Assembly: GCA_014529385.2 (NCBI GenBank)
Contig: CM043948.1
Coordinates: 75,292,791 to 75,356,790 of the forward strand
Length of the DNA stretch: 64,000 bases
DNA from: Adiantum capillus-veneris
Lineage: Eukaryota > Streptophyta > Polypodiopsida > Polypodiales > Pteridaceae
Direction of reading: 5' to 3'
The notes under the pieces were generated by a model that ran no database searches, was not told the origin of the DNA, and was given only the letters and a program-made list of their open reading frames with translations. Position 1 is the first letter of the stretch; each line of letters starts with the position of its first letter. The position numbers were made by a program, and so were the translations under genes. Shown one piece after another: positions 34,241 to 43,477 of the stretch.

Positions 34241-35122
34241 CTCCTAAAGTCAAAAGCATCCCTACAAGAGGGGGGGCGAGCCCTTTTCCTAGGGATTAGA
34301 GAGAGAACACACACTCACACTCACAAGGGAAGCCCCAACTTGAAGAGGCAGCAAGGACACATGTCAGGTCCCTACCCATGTTACCTTCATGTGTTGCTTG
34401 AAGCCTATTGGCTAGGCTTCAAAGGGGTCCAATGATAAATTATCTAATTGTTTTTGCATTTATCAAGTCCTCTCTCTCAAAGGGGAAAGTGGGACACTTG
34501 TCCCAAGGCTATCCCTGTTGCTTGTAATGGCTTCTACTTGTGATTGGCTAGGCCTGGAGGGGTCCAATGAGCTTCAAGCATGAGCTACAAGGGGGGGTCG
34601 ACCCAAGCAAGCTAGGGGGGTGCTTAGGGGGTATACTCACCCACACACACTCACAAGCACTCTCATGGTGTGCTATGCAAAGTGGAAGATCTCCCTCTCC
34701 AAGCAAGTAAAGGTTGAGAGCCTACACCAACACTCTTGGCTATGGAGTGCAAATCCAACCAAGAGCCATGCTTCAATGCTTAAGCTTGCCATCTCCTTCT
34801 TCTTCATTGCTATGCTATTATGAATGCTAGCAACAAGAGTATGATAAGTGAGGAACTAATTCTTTCCCCTACGAAATGTTTCTTCTTCCTCTTCCCTACC
34901 CTCATTCCCTGCTAGCTCTCTCCACCTTCGAAGGTGTTTGAGGTCTTGGGACTGAGGCTTGGTATAGTTAAAGCTTTCTTCAAGTTTAGGTTATGCTATG
35001 ATGGTGATGCATGAAGCTTTCCATCTTCATTGCTTCACCTAGGTCACAAGGAACACAAAGAATGTATTGTAACAAGTCTCTCTTTATGGGAGAAATCATA
35101 ATACAAATGCCTATTGGAGGGG

Positions 35123-35148
35123 GGACCGGCTCCACATAATTCCGGTCC
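35123..35148 (+). other. Hairpin near the 3' end of LTR C
   Basis: GGACCGG/CCGGTCC stem with a 12-nt loop, matching the hairpin in LTR B in stem sequence and loop length although the loop bases differ. Confidence 0.65.
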
Positions 35149-35335
35149 TCAACTGTTGTCATGTTCTCTAAATTCTCTCTCTTGCAAAAGTATTGTCTAT
35201 GCCAAGTTAACTAATTGCTATGATTATGTTGCTATCTTCAATTATGTCAACCCGCTATGCTCACAAAATCATTTCTTGAAAGTACTCTCATTAAATTCCG
35301 CTACTCTTAAATTGAATAGGCAAATTCCATTACAT

Positions 35336-35347
35336 TGGTATCAGAGC
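35336..35347 (+). other. Primer binding site (initiator tRNA-Met type)
   Basis: TGGTATCAGAGC, the canonical sequence, two bases after the end of LTR C. Confidence 0.93.
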
Positions 35348-35752
35348 ATTTGGTTTCTCTTTTATTGCTTAAGAAGAGAGGTCCTTAAGTAGCCTATAAA
35401 TGGTTGATGTTGTTAATTATAATAGGGTAAGTGGAATTGGGATCTATTATCGGTTTTGTTGAGCCCACTATGTGGGGGATGGTGCACACCTCGGGAGCTT
35501 TGGACTTAATAATGGAGTCTTTCTAGACTTGCCTACGGCTTTACCATTATTGAGCCATAAGAAGTCCGAAAGGAGCTAACCCTTGGCAAATCTGCTATGT
35601 TAGACCTACTCTCCTACTCTCTATAATTAACCAACCACTTTGAGCCGTGGGTGTAGATACTTAAGAGCCGATTTTCAAAGGCTAAGAGGAGTCGCAACTA
35701 AGGTTTTGTATTGCCAAAGCATACACTAAGTATAAACATAAATTTTGTTAAC

Positions 35753-36440
35753 ATGGCTGACAATAATCAAGAGAGTAGAATGAACATTGATAGCTTTGAT
35801 TTTGCACATGAAGGTGCTAATGATGATGCTCCCATGTTTGTAAATTATCTTGTCACTAGGTTGCAACAAGCTATGGGCAACCCTGTTTTGCAAGCCGAAG
35901 TTACTCAACAGCTTCGTGCTTATGGAATTTCCCTTCCGCTCCCAGAGGAGAGAGAGCTTAGGAGGCCTCTTGAAGAGACCCCGAAAAGAAGACTCTCTCC
36001 CATTCGAGAGGAGGAATCCAAAGAGAAAGAAAGCAATGACAGTCTAAGTTCTTCTGAAGATGTGGCTCCACGAAGACGGCGGTCTAGACGATCGCCTACT
36101 CCTCCCAAGAGGAAAAGAGAAACCTATAGTTCTTCTCCTCATCACTCTGAAAGGCAAGAGAGGAAACAAAGGAAGAAAAGGGCTAGGAAGAGGTCACCCT
36201 CTTCTCCTTCTTCTTCACCTTCCTCCTCTTCCGATGAAAGTTATGGCTATTCTCCTAGAGAATACAAGAGGGGAGGACATCGCAAATCATTTCCTGCATG
36301 GCGAAGGTCACAAAAGCTAAAGAAGTTCAAGGAGGGAGGAAAGACTATCTCTTTTCTCACCTATGATGGCACCTTTGGTGCTACCGACAAAGTGTTGGCC
36401 TTCATTCAGCAATTTGATGCGGCCTTTGGGGACGAGGGCT
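35753..36440 (+). pseudogene. gag: gag N-terminus of chromovirus-like gypsy element 2, truncated
   Basis: It starts at ATG 35753 (MADNNQESRMNIDSFDF) and is collinear with the gag at 29741. It shares the same acidic start, an Arg/Ser-rich middle (KKRARKRSPSSP) and FLTYDGTFGATDKVLAFIQ, followed by an intact IQQFD. The sequence is open to about 36433 (FGDEG), where homology to gag stops and hAT sequence begins. About 230 residues are intact. The knuckle and all of pol are missing. Confidence 0.85.
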
Positions 36441-36986
36441 TAAGACTTTTATGATGTGATAGGCATGTTTTATGATGATCCTGATGAGCATGCATCAGCT
36501 GTTACTGATCTTACGAAGTTTAAACTCAAAGAGGGTAAGTTTGGTACAGAATTTGTGCAGAAACTTGCCACGGAGCAACTAGCGTGGAAGTGGTGGATGA
36601 TGAATGGTGGTAGTGCACCCACCCTTAAACGCCTAACTGTTAGAATCCTAGCCCAATGTGCATCCAATTCAAGTTCTGAGAGAAATTGGAGTACATATAA
36701 ATATGTACATTCCACCATCAGAAACCGCCTTCTAAATTCAAGAGCTAAAAAATTTGTGTATGTGTACTGCAACCATCGGCTATTGGCAAGAGTGCAAGCT
36801 GAGAACTACAAAGAGGAGATGCTGCGCTGGACTTATGATGTAACCAATGATGAGGTGGACGAAGACAATGAGCTGCAAGGGGAATCTCATGAAGTAGAAA
36901 CTACATGTACTTTAGAAGAGATTGAAGAGAATTTGGAAATTGAACCAACTTTGACCTGTCGGAGCAAGCGACGGTGGTTTAATTAA
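36436..36986 (+). pseudogene. hAT transposase C-terminal fragment (dimerisation domain)
   Basis: About 180 residues from FYDVIGMFYDDP to a TAA at 36984. They contain the C-terminal hAT block (KRLTVRILAQCASNSSSERN, then WSTYKYVHSTIRNRLL), the family dimerisation region with its conserved SSSERNWS-type core. An acidic tail follows. The N-terminal BED finger and the catalytic DDE part are absent. The fragment is fused head-on to a gypsy gag with a frame change at the junction. It is open and well preserved for its length, so it was added recently or is under some constraint. No hAT terminal repeats were identified. Confidence 0.8.
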
Positions 36987-37273
36987 TAGATTATCGAATC
37001 CATTGAGTGACTTCTGCTTAAGTTCAGAAACTGTTTATCTTATAAGCTTTTTTTTATATTTAGTTTAAGGTTTAGACATTTGCTTAATAATAAACGAAGC
37101 CCTTAAAAACCTTTACAAGGCCACAAATCACTATTAAAGCTTCATAATATACAAAGCCTTAGCAAATCGTTGCATGATCACATATCATAATTGAAGTTGA
37201 AGAGAAGACAATTCATAATTCACTAATAAATTCTCGCAAGACAATGAGTCAATGTTATCAAATGTTACAAAAA

Positions 37274-38230
37274 CTATCCAAGTGATAGTGAAATATTTGT
37301 GAGAATATCTTCATTCTCTTGTTCACGCTGACATTTAAGCTTATTATAGTCTTCGGACATTTTAAACATTGCATATAGATTTTTGGATATCTCAAACTCA
37401 CATATAGCACAATGAAAGTTATTCATCATGCTTTGCATCAAGCATGATATATGATACATATGTCCGCATGGCAAGCTGAAGTGACCACACCACTCATGAA
37501 AGAATGATCTACATATGGGGCAAGGACCACCGTGCTCACCAGAAGCTGGAGGGGCCTCAATAGATGTTGGGTGCTCAATCAATGTGGCAGCATTTTGTTT
37601 TTTTATAGTCGCCTCTAACTCTTTTACGTGGCGAGATAGCACCTTCACCTCCCTTTGCAAGTCTCTATTTAGGGTTTCTTTTGCATGAGAGACTTGTGTA
37701 GCTTGTGATGCTTACCTGAGTTGAGTTTGAAGATCCTCCTTAACTTGATGCACTTCCATTGATGCACCTTCTAGTGCCAATGACATCTCTTGCCGTGTGA
37801 CGGTGATTGCAGTACTGCGAATGTCCTCAACCGTCATGTGAGGTGTCCTTGAGCTAAAGTCCACTGCTTCACCCAAGACATAATGCATGTATAACATCTT
37901 GGCAAACCACAATGGACAATCCATATGATGCATACGATGACCCATAACATCAAGATATATGTTCTCTCCATTGTCTCGTATGTCTGCATTAATGCATTGT
38001 GATAGCTTGAGTCGGCCTTTCTTGATGTTGTCATCTGCAACGCCTGGCCATATGGATTTCACCATTTCTCGGTCAATCCTAGTGTTCACCTCTTTCCATT
38101 GTGTACCCACCGGGTTGGCCCACTGGGAGCAACGAGCAGCAATTCGAGCGGTGTCGTTCACTCCACCGCCTTGACACATGGATCTGAGACGCTCAAAAAC
38201 GCGCTTAGCCCTTTGATTATCATTATCCAT
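37274..38230 (-). pseudogene. RING-H2 finger protein with coiled coil (one in-frame stop)
   Basis: The minus-strand frame starts at ATG 38230 (MDNDNQRAKRVFERL). The first 130 residues form an unrecognised, folded-looking domain (ARCSQWANPVGTQWKEV, SIWPGVADDNIKKGRLKL, HHMDCPLWFAKMLYMHY). A heptad-like coiled coil spans the TAA at 37712-37714. At the C-terminus is a complete RING-H2: CPIC, 14 residues, CGHMYHISC, 10 residues, CAIC. RING-H2 proteins are usually E3 ubiquitin ligases. The stop lies inside CTCAG-GTAAGC, a good splice-donor consensus, but the frame on both sides reads through in phase, so it may be a CAA-to-TAA mutation. It lies just downstream of the kinase on the same strand and could be part of one gene. 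Confidence 0.6.
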
Positions 38231-38278
38231 ATCCTGATTAAACACTATACTTCAGTTACGGCATAAAAACTTAATGAT

Positions 38279-38422
38279 AATCAATTGCTGTAAGAGTAAC
38301 CACCATTTTACGACAATCAATTGCTATAATTTTAACCACCATTTTACGTCAATCAATTGATATTAGAATAACCACCATCTTACGACAATCAATTGATATA
38401 AGAGTAACCACCATTTTTTAAA
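38279..38422. repeat. 36-bp tandem repeat x 4
   Basis: AATCAATTG(A/C)TxTAAGAGT-type units start at 38279, 38315, 38351 and 38387, each containing ACCACCAT. The array lies in the non-coding gap between the kinase and RING frames. Confidence 0.9.
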
Positions 38423-38612
38423 TCAATGAATGACAATCAGTGACTCCACGTGGCTTATTGCTTGAAACTTAAGAGAAAAAACAAAAGTCATAGAAAATTT
38501 GTTGTCTATTGAGATATAACAAAGTGTTTTTATTACTCATACATCATCCATTGCGCATAAAACCCAATTTTTAAAAGTGCTTTTATAAGTCACAAGTCTC
38601 AAAAAACCCTGC

Positions 38613-39746
38613 TTAATAAAGTACATCATATATCCAATAAAAAAAGGCTACACTCATTTCAGAGGGAGGGCATAAGCATCGTTCTGGCTGGGCTTCAAAT
38701 CTTTCTAATTCTTCGTCCAAAAGTGCCAAGGTCTTTGTGTCTGTGGATTTCTTCCTCACCCAACCTTCCACAACAATCCTAGATATGGCTTGTACCTCCA
38801 CTGAAACCTTATGTTTGAACCAATCTGTGCTGTAGTAGTCAGAGAACTCTCCACAAAACTTACAAAATTGCCATATCACCCATCCTATGGTGTACACATC
38901 TGTGGCCTTGGTCCATGGGCATAAATTCTTGCCATATAGTAAATCAAGAGCTCGCCAAGGATGAAGCTTTTGCTAGTTTTCATCGGTATTGTTGGTCTTT
39001 TGTGTCTCTAAGCCAACACGCAGAGCCAAAACTTAATCAATTATTCCAATACGGGGAGTGAGATCCTTGGTAAAGTCCAACATGATGTTCCATGGATGGA
39101 GATCATTGTGGATCACTCCCTCGTCATGTGCGAATCGCAATGCCTTCACCAAGGCATGGATCAACGAGGGAGCATGATTGCACAGGCTCTTGATACGTTT
39201 TTTCTTGTCTTTAGAGGGATGCTCCCATTTAAAGTCTTCAGGGATCTTTCCTTTCCCCTCTTGATGCGCTACAAGCATCGTGAAAGAGCCATGTGGAAGG
39301 GGCACTGTCTCCATAAGATCACCTAAAGTCCCCCCATTGAAGTAGGGGAATATCAGAAACCATGGCAACGTTACAGAGTGGGCAATACTCCTCACAATCC
39401 CTCTATGGTTGAGATCTACTCCACTTTCTGATGCAAAGCTTTTCCAATGATGCTTGGCCTGTCCTTTGAACTCCTTGGCACAATAAGTATTCGTTGCAGG
39501 AAGGAAACTGATCCCTTTGATTTGAACTTCCCACCGTGTGCCATAAGCCCCTGGCCCAAGTTTCTTGATCTTCTTAATGAACTTATTTGGAATGCCCAAA
39601 GTCATACTACATTCAGAATTGTATATACTGCTCTCCAGGTGACTGGCAGAAGCAATAGCACCCGATGTTCCCTCAATGGCAGCCTCCTCAATAAACAGTT
39701 CTCCAACTTGGCTGCTCCCCATAACTCTCGTGATAGCCATTCGCAT
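38613..39746 (-). pseudogene. Protein kinase, degenerate
   Basis: From ATG 39746 the minus strand encodes about 80 residues of leader and then a kinase domain. It has a glycine loop (LGPGAYGTRWEV), a Lys in YCAKEFKG, a C-helix region, and a catalytic loop HNDLHPWNIML at about 39110, with Asn in place of the Arg of HRD. IGIID, in the DFG position, is followed by a TAA at 39033. Reading past it gives VLALRVGLETQ, a second stop near 38975, and then a normal C-lobe (PWRALDLL, TKATDVYTIGWVIWQF) to 38613. Both lobes are therefore preserved around two stops. A coiled-coil-like charged stretch precedes the ATG in the same frame, with a TAG. It is a non-RD-type kinase pseudogene, or a gene whose stops fall in unrecognised introns. 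Confidence 0.7.
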
Positions 39747-39909
39747 TTTCTTGCTTAGGCCAAACTGTGTGTCTATGTGGGATGCTCGCCTTGACCTCTC
39801 CTTTTCAGCTCTCCATCTTGCGTTCTAATGCTCTAGCTTACCCTTGTCTACTTCTTGAGGGCATTCCTCTTTCAAATCAGAGGCCACCTTGGGCAAATTT
39901 CCCACCCAA

Positions 39910-40121
39910 CTAGTTGCTCAGTAATGAGATTATTGATTTGGTTTTTTTGTCTGGATATAACAACAAAATTTTGCGGGAAATCTCACTGTATAATGATTGC
40001 AATCTAGACTCATTTGCAACAATCTGCGCTATATCGTCAGGATCTAGTGCACTGACGATTGTAATCAACAATTGTCTAATTTTCTTTTTGAACTCTATCA
40101 CTGAAGTGGCAGAAGGATCCA
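39910..40121 (-). CDS. Short helical ORF upstream of the kinase (possible exon)
   Basis: From ATG 40121 there are 70 codons (MDPSATSVIEFKKKIRQLL...), predicted helical. The same frame is open further upstream to 40248 and includes a CVFC pair there. It could be a first exon of the kinase gene or the tail of an unrelated protein. No homology is recognised and the call is weak. Confidence 0.3.
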
Positions 40122-40254
40122 TTTTGCCTGCAATGGTATTATTGCAAAAAACACATTGTGAAATATAACTATGTGCCACTCCATTTGGATCTTTTCTACG
40201 TGAAAAAAAAAGTGCAGTATGCCTCACCGTACAACAACTTACAAACAAATTCTC

Positions 40255-41336
40255 CTGTCATTCTAGCAGCAACACACCTAGTCACAATTGCAACCATGTG
40301 CCAAAGCATGAATGACTGGGAGCAACATAAAACATAGTCACCCTACGCTTTTGCAATGACACACCTAGCCGCAATTGCAACCATGTGCCAGTGCATCCAC
40401 GCACGGTGAGTTCTTTCAAACAAATGCTCCTGTCATTCTAGCAGCAACATACCTAGTCGCAATTGCAACCATGTGCCGAAGCATGAATGACTTGGAGCAA
40501 CATAAAACATAGTCACCCTACGCTTTTGCAATGATACACCTAGCCGCAATTGCAACCATGTGCCAGTGCATCCACGCACGGTGACTTCTTTCAAGCAGAA
40601 GCTACCGTCAATCTAGCAGCAACACACCTAGTCGCAATTGCAACCATGTGCCGAAGCATGAATGACTAGGAGAAACATAAAACATAGTCATCCTACGCTT
40701 TTGCAATGACACACCTAGTCGCAATTGCAACCATGTGTCAGTGCATCCACGCACGATGTCTTCTTTCAAGATTCAAGCATATGAAACATTATGAAATTAT
40801 TTGAGCACACATTCATGCATTAGATGCTACCGTCATTCTAGCAGCAACACACCTAGTTGCAATTGCAACCATGTGCTGAAGCATGAATGATGGGAAGCAA
40901 CATAAAACATAGTCATCTTGCGTTTTGGCAATGACACACCTAGCCGCAATTGCAACCATGTGCCAGTGCATCCACTCACGGTGAGTTCTTTCTAACAGAT
41001 GCTCCTGTCATTCTAGCAGCAACACACCTAGTCGCATTTGCAACCATGTGCCGAAGCATGAATGACTGGGAGCAACATAAAACATAGTCACCCTATGCTT
41101 TTGCAATGACACACCTAGCCGCAATTGCAACCATGTGCCAGTGCATCCACGCACGGTGACTTCTTTCAAACAGATGCTACCGTCAATCTAGCAGCAACAC
41201 ACCTAGTCGCAATTGCAACCATGTGCCAAAGCATGAATGAATGGGAGCAATATAAAACATAATCATCGTACGCTTTTGCAATGACACACCTAGCTGCAAT
41301 TGCAACCATATGCCAGTGCATCCACGTACGATGATT
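40255..41336. repeat. 175-bp tandem array, six copies
   Basis: The marker TCTAGCAGCAACA recurs at about 40261, 40436, 40611, 40836, 41011 and 41186. Spacing is exactly 175 bp, except one 225-bp interval that carries an insertion of about 50 bp near 40770-40820. Each unit is itself built from two related halves, both containing CGCAATTGCAACCATGTG. Copies are highly similar. The array lies between the TATA box on the minus strand and the kinase frames. Confidence 0.95.
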
Positions 41337-41513
41337 TGATAAAAGAAATTTTATACCTTTGAGTTTTAACGCAAAAAACTCAAAAAAACATCAATAAAAT
41401 AAGGAAGGGATTAAAAAATTATCGCTACACTGCTTTGAGAATGTGGAAAGCTGCCAGAAAGTTTGGTGAAGAAGACTTTTCAATGTACCTCTCTTGTGAA
41501 AAATACACGTCGT

Positions 41514-41523
41514 CTTTATATAG
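41514..41523 (-). promoter_or_regulatory. Minus-strand TATA box upstream of the kinase/RING region
   Basis: CTATATAAAG on the minus strand. Directly upstream (41525-41575) is a GC-rich block with GGCGGGCCCGGCG repeated, in strong contrast to the AT-rich surroundings. This layout fits a core promoter reading leftwards through the 175-bp array into the kinase. No transcript evidence is available. Confidence 0.5.
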
Positions 41524-41639
41524 CCACGGCGGGCCCGGCGAGGAAGTGGCTTTACCCGGCGGGCCCGGCGGGCCTTTAGCCGATCTCCAAGTCTCCTTGC
41601 AGGTCAAAAAAGATGAATGTCAATTAACATAATATTTGT

Positions 41640-42500
41640 TATTTTGCATTTCTATTGTTATTAACCTGAAATTATAGTGTGATCACGTCATTTTGAAATC
41701 CCTGGACTGATGTGTCCCTGATGCTTCCTTATGCTCTCAGCAAGTGCAAGTATGCTTCACAGTTGCAAAAACATGCAAAAATCACTCAATTTAAGCCTTT
41801 TCTGAAATTTTACGTTTTTTGACTTCGCCTTTTGGCTTTTGGTCAACAAAAATAGGGAAAAACACCCAAGTCAATATGTTACTAGGGTCAAACCTACCCT
41901 CTGAACACACTGGTGCAGTCAGAATTTTCAAATTTGGTCTCCAGAACCCCCTTGAGACATCCTACGCGTAGGATGTCTATGTTTACAGAATTGTAGGTTT
42001 TCTTCACAGATCCCTTGCAAATGCTCTTTTATATGCACAACATCAGTCAGTCATACAAAAATATCCACAAAAGATTGTTTAACGCATTTTTACCCTCAAA
42101 AGCACACTTTTTCGTGATTTCAAATACAGCCAAGCACTTTAGCAAATAATTCAGTGCTGAATAGTTCTAGATCAGAATTGGATCACTTACGTGAAGCTAT
42201 TCCTACAAATCATATGGGGTTTTGCATCTATGAGTAGAAAAATGCTTCACTGCCACACACGGACTAGTAAACGCTTTTATCACCTCACAAATCACTCGAC
42301 CACCAACAACTACTCTAATCCACAGATCCTAACTAAACCTATCTAGTCGCAGACCCTCGGCAAGATACACGCTTCCTGGCTATCCACTTGATCGCGGAAT
42401 ATCCTCTTCCGGATCCACTTAAGAAAAACGCTTTCTTTAGCCGAAACTAAATCAAGCAACCATCACACGAGTGCTAGTAGGAAACCTACTTAGGTCCTTG
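41640..42500. other. Gene-free stretch with a 24-bp palindrome
   Basis: No open frame of interest. A perfect palindrome lies at 41955-41978, centred on CGCG. By position this is the start of the internal region of the minus-strand LTR element at 42501-43400, but no gag is present, so that element is truncated here. Confidence 0.5.
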
Positions 42501-42520
42501 TGTCCCCGGCAACGACGCCA
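42501..42520 (-). other. Primer binding site (tRNA-Asp type), minus-strand gypsy element
   Basis: On the minus strand TGGCGTCGTTGCCGGGGA follows the LTR end (CCAACA) after one base. It differs by one base from the tRNA-Asp site TGGCGCCGTTGCCGGGGA common in Athila/Tat gypsy elements. Confidence 0.85.
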
Positions 42521-42521
42521 A

Positions 42522-43400
42522 TGTTGGACGGGAGCGACTCACACACCCATGAAGTGCATGCAAACACTACCTAGATCAACATAATGTGAATCGAGGACAC
42601 AGATGACACGATAGGCACATAGAGGAAATCTCTTTAGCTTGTTAGGCTGAGACCATCCTACACATACAACACTCAGGAAGGCCAACTAAACCACAATCAA
42701 GAACCTCACTGCTCTCAACTACACCACCTAGCCACATACACACATACGGAAGGTAACTCACCTAATCATGCCAGATTCATACGAAACTTAAGGAACACCA
42801 TCCCCTCACTAGGATACACCTGTCCCTAAGATTCTACACTCAAAACCCTCACTCTAAACCCATCTGCAGAAAATGCGTAGGATGACAGAGCTGAATTTTG
42901 AAAGTGCCCGAAACTAAAATTTATGAGTACCTATGCGTAGCTTATGTCGCCACGATTCTATAGACTACTAGCATGCAGAAAACAGTCATCGTTTGATACA
43001 CTTACGACCACAAATAGCTCGTAGATGCGTCGGCGTGTGCACTTCGTCTCGCGTGGAATGCTTGGCGTTGTCGCGTAGCTCTCCTCGAGCCTACAGCAAT
43101 GGTGCAGTCGGATCTCCAATGTGTTGAGCGAGCCGGGCGTAGCGAGAGGATGAAGCTCAAGCTCACTCTCTTTCTCTCTCACACACAGTAGACGACAGCA
43201 CTAAGTTTTGATTATGATTAAAGTCCCCTTTACAAAATGACCTAGGTACCTTATATACTAAGGTTACCTTAGGTTTAACCAAAAATGGGGTTGAAAGGGT
43301 CAAATGGCTTTGTATTTACAATCTGGAAGTGCCATTGCACCCCGGCTTCTGAAACTAGAATAACTACTCATTACAAATGACGTTTATAGCCATAATCCGC
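42522..43400 (-). repeat. Gypsy LTR, minus orientation, incomplete
   Basis: The LTR 3' end is fixed by CCAACA next to the primer site (plus-strand start TGTTGGACGGGAG). A TATA box on the minus strand (TATATAA, 43251-43257) fits an LTR promoter. The far end (expected CCCGTCCAACA on the plus strand) was not found. The sequence changes to Penelope-like DNA by about 43478, so the 5' end is lost or masked; the end given is approximate. Confidence 0.65.
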
Positions 43401-43477
43401 ATCATTTCATAACTCGCAAAAGATAAGACTTTGGTACGAAACTTGAGTTATGTTGTGTTGTTGACCCAGCGGTCAAT

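Larger units (their letters stand above)
33703..35334 (+). repeat. LTR C of the chromovirus-like gypsy family
   Basis: 1632 bp, TGTCATAAAATC...CATTACA. It abuts a truncated integrase on its left and a primer site plus a new gag on its right. It therefore serves as 5' LTR of the right-hand element and at most as a recombinant 3' LTR of the left one. It is closer to LTR A than to LTR B at the start. Confidence 0.88.

Noticed and set aside
40255-41336. CRISPR array
   Set aside because: Repeats are 175 bp without unique spacers, in a plant-like nuclear context; this is a tandem satellite-like array.
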